Source: an uncultured Bacteroidales bacterium (lineage in GTDB: Bacteria > Bacteroidota > Bacteroidia > Bacteroidales > Paludibacteraceae). Taken from it: a stretch of DNA of 64,000 nt. The stretch is from the NCBI GenBank assembly GCA_903911085.1, contig CAIWCC010000241.1, forward strand, positions 24,557 through 88,556. The letters are read 5' to 3'. The position numbers were made by a program, and so were the translations under genes. This document shows positions 9,017-18,100 of the stretch, piece by piece (the first letter of the stretch is position 1; the number at the start of each line of letters is the position of its first letter). The notes beneath the pieces were generated by a model. The model was not told the origin of the DNA. It worked only from the letters and a program-made list of their open reading frames with translations, and searched no databases.

Positions 9017-11044
9017 TTACCATCCTGGATTCTGATAAAAAGTATTTGATGCTCTACCTATTTCAGCATTTGGGATTGGCATTAACGAATACTTAGTATA
9101 GTTGCTCATTAATGCTTTGATGGCATAAATCGGTTTTGGTTCATTGTTACCAACAGAATTTCGACCAGCATCATTTTTATAGGCAGTAGAATTGTCAGTT
9201 CCATCCGATCCATACACTTTTGTATCGACTACAATTTTATCGTAAACAGCTTTGTATTTATCATATCCCCAACGAATTAAATCCATTCGTCGCACTCCCT
9301 CGAAACACAATTCCCGTGACCTTTCATCTTGAATATAAGCCAAATCGTAAGTACTTATGTCAACCCTCTTGCCAAATGCACGGTACCTAATTTTATTGAG
9401 ATAAACTAGTCCGTCAGCGATAGTAGCTCCTTGATTGCCTTTTTTGAATAATGCGGCTTCGGCAGTCATAAGTAATACATCAGCATATCGCAAAATTGGG
9501 AAGTTACAAGAACCATTGTATTGTTCGCGAGGCGAAGTATAATTAATTTCATATTCGCGTCGCCATTTACCAATTCCTCTTGAATATACATTCATATAAC
9601 CTGAAGCAGAAGCACCTACCATTTTAACTGAAACAATTGATCCACCTACGACCACAACATTAAATTTGGTTCCAGTCGTACCGCTTGAAGGTGCAATTGT
9701 AATGGCACTAGTACTTGGAATAAAAATGTTATTATATCCTACAACCTTCATTTCCCAAGTTCCATCAGTATATCCGCTTCCACCATTTTCAATCACCGTT
9801 TCGTCAACTAATTTCTCACCTTTCACAACAAACAAAAGTTTCGCCCTTTTATCAATTGAAGGTGTACCCATTGCTGCGGGCAAAGTGTCCGAAATATATT
9901 TGTATGGCTTATTATCAAAGTTGTTTTTATAAGCATAAGTAGCAATATTCCAATCGCGACGAAGGTCACCTGCTGCATATTTGTTCCAAAGTGTAGCCTG
10001 TGGACGGTAATGAGTTGCAGAATATCCAATTTTACTTTTTCCATAATCACCATCAGCACAGTCCACTCCCATATAAGAACCCAGCCAGTTTACATAAGAA
10101 CTATTCCAAGACGCATAAGTACCTGTAAGATTTGATTTCATAAAGAAAGAGCAATCCCACATTGACTCGCTCATAGGATTAAAAGCTACATTATTCTGCA
10201 TATTGTAAATAAAAATTCGTGCATAAGCAGGTAATTGATCAGCAATACCACTACCACCTGTAACAGTTAATGGACTTGTATTCAAATCATGTACATTTCT
10301 GTCAATTAATTGTTTTCCCCACACAGCCACAGAATCGTACATCACCGAATCTTTTATGTCGGGATGAGAAGCCATGAATAAACCTACGCGCATCGATAAT
10401 CCTTCAGCAACAGATTTGGTTATATATGTGGTGGTTCTAGTAGTAGTTATTTCATTCAACATTGGTACAGCATCACGAAGTTCTTTAACTGCAAAAGCAC
10501 ATACGTTTTTAATAGGGTCGCGAGGTAAATCGAGATTTGTCATCAAGTGAGTAGGAATAATTTTGATGGGCACAGGACCAAAATGAACCGCAAGCATAAA
10601 ATGCGCGAAAGCACGAAGCGACATTGCTTGCCCAACCATATTGGCTTTTTTGGTTTCATCCATCTTTACCGTTTTTGCCATATCAATAACAATATTGCAT
10701 GATTCAATAATCTGATAAAATGCTCTCCAACTTTCTTGAATATGAGTGGTAGTAGTACTATTACAGTTGTGCAATCCAATAGTGTTCACTTCAGAATTCT
10801 TAGTATCTTTATAGAACGACTCATCTGTATCACAGCCATTAATAGCTCCCCAAAGTCCATAACCATAAGTACTTCTATCAGTAGTGAGGGTACTGTAGGC
10901 AGTAGTGAGCATACCATTCATCAATGCTTCCGAAGGCACCTGAAGACTTGGTTTTGTACTTATAAGGCTTAAATCATCGTTGCAAGCTGAATTACTTAAA
11001 AGTAATACCAAAATGATTAATTGCAAAAAATATTTTGTTTTCAT
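9017..11044 (-). CDS. SusD-like nutrient-binding lipoprotein with an inserted domain
   Basis: 675 residues; lipoprotein signal ends at Cys21 (LLLSNSACNDD). SusD features include the TPR-like helical part (SWRAFYQIIESCNIVIDMA; GQAMSLRAFAHFMLAVHFGPVPI), FPILRYADVLLMTAEA, and the C-terminal LNKIRYRAFG…RSRELCFEGVRRMDLIRWG. It caps the TonB-dependent SusC porin and captures oligosaccharides. It is longer than the usual ~500-600 residues because of an extra segment at about residues 410-485 (ENGGSGYTDGTWEMKVVGY … GTKFNVVVVGGSIVSVKMVG), which looks like a small beta domain placed in the ligand-facing part. It lies 14 bp after susC in one transcription unit. Confidence 0.95.
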   Translation of the reverse strand: MKTKYFLQLIILVLLLSNSACNDDLSLISTKPSLQVPSEALMNGMLTTAYSTLTTDRSTYGYGLWGAINGCDTDESFYKDTKNSEVNTIGLHNCNSTTTTHIQESWRAFYQIIESCNIVIDMAKTVKMDETKKANMVGQAMSLRAFAHFMLAVHFGPVPIKIIPTHLMTNLDLPRDPIKNVCAFAVKELRDAVPMLNEITTTRTTTYITKSVAEGLSMRVGLFMASHPDIKDSVMYDSVAVWGKQLIDRNVHDLNTSPLTVTGGSGIADQLPAYARIFIYNMQNNVAFNPMSESMWDCSFFMKSNLTGTYASWNSSYVNWLGSYMGVDCADGDYGKSKIGYSATHYRPQATLWNKYAAGDLRRDWNIATYAYKNNFDNKPYKYISDTLPAAMGTPSIDKRAKLLFVVKGEKLVDETVIENGGSGYTDGTWEMKVVGYNNIFIPSTSAITIAPSSGTTGTKFNVVVVGGSIVSVKMVGASASGYMNVYSRGIGKWRREYEINYTSPREQYNGSCNFPILRYADVLLMTAEAALFKKGNQGATIADGLVYLNKIRYRAFGKRVDISTYDLAYIQDERSRELCFEGVRRMDLIRWGYDKYKAVYDKIVVDTKVYGSDGTDNSTAYKNDAGRNSVGNNEPKPIYAIKALMSNYTKYSLMPIPNAEIGRASNTFYQNPGW

Positions 11045-11058
11045 ATTAGATTAATTTT

Positions 11059-14000
11059 TTAAAAAGTTATATTTACACCACCGTTTAATGTTAGCGAACG
11101 AGGATATGCAGCATTATCCATTCCTCCTGTCATTGAAGAATAGGAAGTAGTGTTTGTAAGTTCGGTATATCCAGTACCTCTTTTCTGATTTACTCCACCA
11201 TAATTCGATACTTCAGGATCTTGACCTGAATAGTTGGTCCACAATGCAATATTTTGTGCTGAAAGAGTGAACATAAGATTTGCTAATTTGATTTTTGATA
11301 GTGTCTTTTTTGGAACTGTATAGCTCACTGACAATGTTTTGAAACGAATAAACGAACCATCTTCCACAAACTTGTCGGTTACACGTGGGGTACCCACACT
11401 TACATCGCCCCCACCAGTGTATTCCAAAATACGTGGTATATCTGTATTGGTATTATCAGGTGTCCAACGGTTGGCAAACGATTCGTACATATTACCACGA
11501 TTCCAATACTTGCCCGATTCTCCAAATTTCAATGCATTGTAGTTCAACACCTTGTTGCCGTAACTATATTGAAAGAAAGCTTGAACACTAAATCCTTTCC
11601 AACTAATATTTGTTGACACACCGCCTGTAAGAAATGGTATAGGTGAACCCAAAGTTGTTCTGTCATTATCGTCAATAACGCCATCACCATTCAAATCTTT
11701 GTATTTACGGTCACCTGGTTGAACAGGATTGTTTGCACTTTTCAGCGATTTGAAATTCACTACATCTGGTTTGAGTATATAAGTACCGTTTGGATTTGTA
11801 TAAAAATCATCGTATTGGTACAATCCATCGCTCATAAAACCATAGAATTGGGAAATACTGCTTCCTTTTTTTGCAATCCACACAGTATTATTTTCAAAAC
11901 TTTGTGCCAATACATCGTTTCCTTGAGCAATGTCTAATATTTTATTAGTATTGTAGCTCGAATTGACATTTACATTCCAAGTTACCGCTTTTGTTTTAAC
12001 TAAAGTAGCTCCTACAGTAAGTTCCACACCTTGATTTAAAACATTACCTACATTTTCGTACCGTGTATTTGATCCATTAAAATAACCAGCATAATAAGGT
12101 ATATTTTTTGCCATTAAAAAGCCAGAAGTAACTCTTTGGTAATAATCGGCAGTGAGTGTAAATCTATCATTAAACAATGACCAATCAGTTCCAATATTGT
12201 ATTCAGTTGTTTTTTCCCACGTTAAACTGGGGTTTGGGTAAAAGTATTGTGCAAGTCCATTTATGAGTGTGCTTCCATCGAAATTATAGGCTCTAAATTT
12301 TTGCAATTGTCCTAATTCCAACAAATAAGAAAAATCATTTACACCACGTTGATTCCCAACAGTTCCAGTACTGATGCGGACTTTAGCATCACTTACCACA
12401 CTCTTTAAACCTTTCATAAAGGGCTCTTGTATCAATCGCCAACCAAAAGCTCCCGAAGGAAAATAACCCCATTGATTGGATTTGATAAACTTAGAAGAAC
12501 CATCGGCACGGAAATTTACAGTGAACAAATAGCGATCCATTAAGGTATAATTTATTCTACCCAAATATGACAACAATTGATTGGATGAACCGTTATAGCC
12601 TGTTTGGGTACCTGCAGAAGAAGTGAAAGCTTGAGCCGAAGACAAATTATATAACCCTAAGTATTCAAATTCAGGAGTCATATTTATTGCCCTGAGTGTT
12701 TGGGTTTTGAACTCGCCATATTGATATGTAAGACCCAATAAAACATCCAGAGAATGGTTTTTATTGAACTTTTTTCGGTAATTCAACAAATTTTCATTCA
12801 GTAAATTGGTTACGTCTTGATTGTCAATTAATCCGTTTACACCATTTACGTTGAGTATTCTTGTGGCAACTTTATCCTTTGAAGTCCAGATATCTTGTAG
12901 CAGGCCTTGAACCGTTTTTGAATTATAAAATAGTTCAGTATTAGTGTTTATAAAAGAACCACCTACCGAGGATGTAAAAATAAAATCTTTGAGAAAACGC
13001 CATTCGAGTTTTGCATTCACCTGTGTGGTAGCTTGTTTTCGGATATTTTTCTCATTTTCCGCTTGTTGTAATGGATTAACGAAAATTGATGGATCAATTC
13101 CATATTCAAGATCTCCACCCGACGTCATGTCATTGTCCAATTCTGCAGCCAACAAATCGAGTCCACCAATTCCTGATGTAGGTCTGTACTGACGCATATT
13201 GTTCATTACAGAGTTAATCTTAGTTGTTATATTGTTATGCGTTGCCTTAAATTGCAATTTAATAGCTTTACTCAATCGTTGTTCCAAACTAGCTTGCGCA
13301 TTGTATCGTTTCATGCTGGTATTCAAGAGAGTCCCAGTCTGATCGACATATCCAAAATTCAAATTGTATTTTGTTTCAGCTGTTCCTCCGTTCATCGATA
13401 AGTTGTGAGTTTTCATAGGAGCATTGCTCATCAAAATATCGGGCCAGTTATATCCAGCTTCATTTTTATAGGAGTCGAGTGTGCGTTGAATATTTTCAGT
13501 TCCAACTTTTCCGTTATCAAGATACATACTTTTGAAAATAGAATAAGTTGATGTACCTTCTTTTGTAGCAATTTCTTGTTGCATTTTGACGTATTCATAA
13601 GGTCCCATCATTTTGGGCATCTGAGGTTCCATAGTCATCGAAAAATTATAACTATAATCAACCTTTGGTTTGCCCATCACGCCTTGTTTGGTATTGATAA
13701 TCATTACACCATTGGCACCACGCGACCCATAAATGGCAATAGATGAGGCATCTTTCAATATATCAATGCTTTCAATGTTTTTAGGGTCGAGCGTAGCCAT
13801 ATCGAAGTTTTCCATTGGAAAACCATCTATGACAAATAATGGTGAAGCATCTTGCGATAACGAACCACCACGAATTGTTACTTGGGCTTGAGCTCCTGGA
13901 GCTGCATCGGCAGCAATAATATTTACACCTGCAATACGTCCCGACAGCGCCTGATCGATAGTAGAAACAGGTACTGAATTAATTTCATTCATGTTTACTT

Positions 14001-14421
14001 TACTAACAGCACCCGTGAGGTCTTTGCGCTTAACAGTTCCATAGCCAATAACGACAGCGTCAGTCAACTGTATCGATTTATCCTGAAGGATGATATTAAT
14101 TACTGGTTGGCTGGTTACCTTAACTTCGGTAGATTCGTAACCAATAAAACTGATTACTAAAGTTGCATTATTAGCAGCTTGGATGGTAAATCTACCATCA
14201 ATGTCTGTAATTGTACCTACAACATTAGCACCTTTTGAACCTTTAACCACAACCGAAGCGCCGATAATTGGTTCTTTCTGTTCATCGGTAACTGTACCAT
14301 AAACTGCTTTTTTCTGGGCTATCATAGAAGTACTGATGGAAAAAAACATCAGCATTAATACCCATTTAATTCTTTTTCTGAATAGGTGCATAAAACATTT
14401 AATTTTAAGGTTAATATTCAC
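11059..14421 (-). CDS. SusC-like TonB-dependent outer-membrane oligosaccharide transporter
   Basis: 1120 residues. After a signal peptide (ending …SISTSMIAQ) comes a carboxypeptidase-regulatory-like domain (VYGTVTDEQKEPIIGASVVVKGS, about 38-115). The plug follows (VVIGYGTVKRKDLTGAVSKVNM; GRIAGVNIIAADAAPGAQAQVTIRGG; ILKDASSIAIYGSRGANGVMIINTKQG), then a 22-strand barrel ending in PRSLTLNGGVNITF. It imports oligosaccharides across the outer membrane with SusD. A second ATG at 14391 (MHLFRKRIKW) may be the true start, because the first ten residues add little to the signal peptide. The promoter has the shared direct-repeat element. The transported glycan is unknown; the linked GH43 suggests a xylan- or arabinan-type substrate. 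Confidence 0.96.
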   Translation of the reverse strand: MNINLKIKCFMHLFRKRIKWVLMLMFFSISTSMIAQKKAVYGTVTDEQKEPIIGASVVVKGSKGANVVGTITDIDGRFTIQAANNATLVISFIGYESTEVKVTSQPVINIILQDKSIQLTDAVVIGYGTVKRKDLTGAVSKVNMNEINSVPVSTIDQALSGRIAGVNIIAADAAPGAQAQVTIRGGSLSQDASPLFVIDGFPMENFDMATLDPKNIESIDILKDASSIAIYGSRGANGVMIINTKQGVMGKPKVDYSYNFSMTMEPQMPKMMGPYEYVKMQQEIATKEGTSTYSIFKSMYLDNGKVGTENIQRTLDSYKNEAGYNWPDILMSNAPMKTHNLSMNGGTAETKYNLNFGYVDQTGTLLNTSMKRYNAQASLEQRLSKAIKLQFKATHNNITTKINSVMNNMRQYRPTSGIGGLDLLAAELDNDMTSGGDLEYGIDPSIFVNPLQQAENEKNIRKQATTQVNAKLEWRFLKDFIFTSSVGGSFINTNTELFYNSKTVQGLLQDIWTSKDKVATRILNVNGVNGLIDNQDVTNLLNENLLNYRKKFNKNHSLDVLLGLTYQYGEFKTQTLRAINMTPEFEYLGLYNLSSAQAFTSSAGTQTGYNGSSNQLLSYLGRINYTLMDRYLFTVNFRADGSSKFIKSNQWGYFPSGAFGWRLIQEPFMKGLKSVVSDAKVRISTGTVGNQRGVNDFSYLLELGQLQKFRAYNFDGSTLINGLAQYFYPNPSLTWEKTTEYNIGTDWSLFNDRFTLTADYYQRVTSGFLMAKNIPYYAGYFNGSNTRYENVGNVLNQGVELTVGATLVKTKAVTWNVNVNSSYNTNKILDIAQGNDVLAQSFENNTVWIAKKGSSISQFYGFMSDGLYQYDDFYTNPNGTYILKPDVVNFKSLKSANNPVQPGDRKYKDLNGDGVIDDNDRTTLGSPIPFLTGGVSTNISWKGFSVQAFFQYSYGNKVLNYNALKFGESGKYWNRGNMYESFANRWTPDNTNTDIPRILEYTGGGDVSVGTPRVTDKFVEDGSFIRFKTLSVSYTVPKKTLSKIKLANLMFTLSAQNIALWTNYSGQDPEVSNYGGVNQKRGTGYTELTNTTSYSSMTGGMDNAAYPRSLTLNGGVNITF

Positions 14422-14446
14422 TACTTTTTTTTGAATAATTATAGTG

Positions 14447-14512
14447 CAAAGATATTTTTAATGTAGTGCTTAATGCTAAAAAATAGTATCAAATGCTAGG
14501 AAAATTGTTACA
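14447..14512 (-). promoter_or_regulatory. susC promoter with 21-bp-spaced direct repeats (copy C)
   Basis: CAAAGATA at 14447-14454 (-7 TATCTTTG on the minus strand), 28 bp, then ATAGTATCA (14483-14491) and ATTGTTACA (14504-14512), exactly 21 bp apart. No convincing -33 TTG is present. This ties the SusCD locus to the same element as the T9SS genes around it. Confidence 0.75.
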
Positions 14513-14600
14513 TTGAGTGATATTTCATTCTATTTATTGCTGTAAACCTTTGTAAAGACAATGATTTAAATCATTGGTGTCCGTAAAAAGAGAATCTAAA

Positions 14601-14751
14601 ATAATGTCGCCCCGATGGGGCTTATTGCCAATTCTAATTCATTGACTACCATAATGTCGCTTCTCCGAAGCTATTTAAAAGTCTCAACGGGACGAAATTA
14701 TGGTAGAAAATATTCATAAATAAAATCTAATTCCCATCGGGGCGACATTAT
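14601..14751. repeat. Nested palindromic (REP-like) element
   Basis: The outer arms are ATAATGTCGCCCCGATGGGG (14601-14620) and TCCCATCGGGGCGACATTAT (14732-14751), which match as an inverted repeat at 19 of 20 positions. Each arm also contains its own small palindrome. An inner pair CTACCATAAT (14646-14655) / ATTATGGTAG (14697-14706) is also an exact inverted repeat. The G+C-rich cores stand out from the AT-rich surroundings. The layout fits a REP/BIME-type or MITE-like mobile repeat. It sits between the susC promoter and the terminator of the next gene. Confidence 0.75.
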
Positions 14752-15092
14752 CTCAAAGCATTATTGGAAGCGGTTTTCAGATGAAAAAAAAAGTTTAACG
14801 GACATAAATGATTTTCAATGCTAAATAATAACTGATGGCAGGTTTAATTATGAAACACATAAAAGTTTAAAAATGTTTTTAGATGCAAAAAAAACTTTTT
14901 GGGTAATGCTGCTTAGTGCGCATAATTTTTCGTTGAAGTAACTGGCAATAGAAATTAGTAAGTAGTTTGAAGGGTAAAAACTCCCAAATTCTACTTTACT
15001 AAAAATAGAACTTGGTCAATAATATAGGTTGGGCTGTAAGTGACTTTGTTGGTGGTTCTAATGTCTTTGTTATTATCAACCTTTTTCAAAAC

Positions 15093-15140
15093 AAAAAAAT
15101 CCTCAAAGGTCAGCATTTATCTGACACTTTGAGGATTTTT
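15093..15140 (-). terminator. Intrinsic terminator of the 15165-20663 gene
   Basis: AAATCCTCAAAG…CAG and CTG…CTTTGAGGATTTTT pair around a CATTTAT loop. On the minus strand the stem is followed by a run of seven T. It lies 25 bp past the stop codon. The rest of the 14513-15092 gap, apart from the REP-like element, shows no gene. Confidence 0.85.
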
Positions 15141-15164
15141 GTACTACAAACTAAAAACTACAAT

Positions 15165-18100
15165 CTACCTACTATAAACTATCTTTTTCACCCAGCTTTT
15201 TGCACCTGCTTCAATTTGCACAGTGTAAATACCTTTTGACGAAATATTGATTTCAAATGAATTATTGCTAGCTGTTTTATTGGCTACCATGCGTCCAAGT
15301 GCATCAAATACTCGAACAGTTGCTTTTCCATCCAAATTCTTAATTAATAGTTGACCGTTGATAATTGACAGTTGAGGAGCATTTACATCTGTTTCAGTTT
15401 CAATTGCAGTTGGAACTCGCTGAGCAGTAATTGTAAAACGAGAATTATTTGTTCCAGCTGCAGCAGTAAATGTGTAACTAGACATCAACAAATCGGTTAC
15501 TTTTATTGGACTAACACCATAATCGGTCAATAATAAACTCGATAAACTTGGCGCTTGCGTAGCATCAACACTGATAGTAGTTGAACCTGCTGTTTTGGTA
15601 TAATAACCAATTGGAAGATTCGTTACACTGCTCATTGGTAATGCATTATAAGAATAATTTACGCCTCCCAACATACTATAAACTTGTGGTTTATCGGTAC
15701 CTAAACCTATCATTTTTTCATAATCCATACCAATTTCGTATGCAGTACTTTGATTATTATCCATTATAAAGTTGGTTTTATCCACGCCTGTAGCACTTGC
15801 AAAATTAAGTTGTACTTTATCAGACAAATCTGTTGAAACTACTGTTTTTGCAGCTTGACGACCTAGTTTATCAAAAGAAATTGAACTAGTACCACCTAAT
15901 ACCTGTACAAAATATGCTGCCATTGGTGGTATAGTATAATTATCGGCATTAGAAATATCCGTGTAAGTTATATTATTTCCATCGATAAATGACATGTGTG
16001 CAGCAGTGGTTTTTCCATTACTGTTAAAATTACTTATATATGGTAATCCTATCAAGTTCCATCCATAATGGTTACCAGCAGCTGTACCTGTGAATGCAGT
16101 TACTGGAGCTGTACGACCATCTGTTTCTGCGTGAAGAACATTTGGAGATAAAGGTATGGACAATTCTACGTTATATGGCGCACCTACAGTTTTCAAACCA
16201 AAAATATAACCATGGTTGGCAAGTAGTTTGGTTGGATCTGGTGCCAATGCAATGTGTTTCCAATTCGGAATAGTAGTTCCACTTTCAGCACGTTGTGCAC
16301 CATCGTAATACTTAATAAACCAATTGCCGCCTTCGCCTAAAGTACCCAAAGAGCCACCATCCGATTTGGTTATAGCTGCAATAGTTACATCGCAAGGGAA
16401 AGACATAAAATACCATTTTGTGTCGTCGATGGTTTTAAACAAGCGCACCGTAGTGGCTGTAATATCGGCATCAATTTTTGCACTAAAAGTAGTCGCATCT
16501 TTTCCAGCTTTAAAAGTTACTGTTTCAACAGTTATTGGACTTGCCACATTCAGTTTTCCACCTGCATCCACAGTTACGCTATTTACTTTAGGTGATGCAT
16601 TTACTGTTAATGTACCTGTATTTGCGACAGTTAAATCAGTACCAGCATTAACACTCAAATCACCTAAGTTTAGTGCAGTTGCAGCAGGTACAGGTACTGT
16701 GTTTGGAGCATCAATGGTAATAGTACCATTAGCTGGCGTAAAGCTATAATTGGTAGCTGTTAAACTTCCAACTATCGGCGAAATGGTTTCACCCGTTGTT
16801 CCTGCAGTAGTAGCATTGGTATAAGTAGTACTGTAAGTTACTGAACCACTTATCACGCCAGCTCCTTCACTATTTACAAACCCAGATGGAGTGTAAGTTC
16901 CTGCACCTGTTACCGTGGCAGCAGCGGTTCCATAAACTACCGATTGATTCGCGGCAGTAATAGTTAAAGCCACTTTTTCAATTGTAAATGCAGTAGCAGA
17001 AGAACTTGCAGAACTATAATTTCCATTTGCTGCAACAGTTGCGGTAGCAGTGTAAGAACCTGCATTCGTTGGTAAAGTTGCGCTAGCAGTGTAAGATGTT
17101 CCATTTGTTCCTTCATAACTGAAAGTTACTGCTCCAGCTGAACCACCTGTAGTAGCTGCAATTGGACCTTGTGGCGAACCATTATAAGTATAAGTACCAA
17201 TTGGAGTTACTGTAAAAGTTGGAGTTATAATGGCAACTTCACCAATGGCAAAAGTACCAAAAGTTGAAATGCCAGTAGCTTTTGTAGTTGTAGCAGTTTT
17301 TGTACTAATTGTTGGCAAAGACCATACTGAACTAGTATATTTACCTACAACAAAATTTCCTGTAGTTGCACCACCATCAATATCACCCGCCACAAAAGTA
17401 AATGTAGGACTGTACGAAGTTAATCCAGTTAATGCATTAGGATTACTTATTGTCCAAGTGCGATTAACACTTTTGGCGGCATCAATGCCCGAAGTAGCTA
17501 TCTGAGCATGGTCGCCCGAAGTGGTACTTGCTTGAATTGAGCCGGTACTTCCTACAATTGTACCAGTAATGGCAACTGTAACAGGAGCATAAGTTGTTTC
17601 ATCACCAATTTCGAAAGTTTTGCTTGGGTTTGCACCTGCTGCGATTAGTTTTTTCAGATTACCATTGACGTATGAAGTGGATGTTACATTACCTACTGTA
17701 CCACCGGAAGCAATAGTCACCACATGTGAACCAGTTGTCAAAACACCTGAACCTGAGTTAAAGTAAAGCGTAGCGTTTATAGTTGCAGAACCACCCAATA
17801 CAGCTCCGGCTGTATTATTGACATTTAAACTGTTGTATGTAAATGCCGGAATTGTTTGTGCACCGGTGGTTCCATTAAAAACAATTGAACCTTGTGATGC
17901 AGATGTTGTACTTCCCGGTGTAAAGGTATTGGCGATATACAAATATGTAGCAGGGAAAGTGGTAGTGCCTGAATTAGACAGTTTAAAGTTGTAGGCACTT
18001 ATTCTTGGTATAACCTGATCAACTCCACCAAACTCAACTGTTGAGAGCTGTGTTGTTCCATAACTCGTACTAACAGTGTAAAGCGTACCATTAATTTTAA

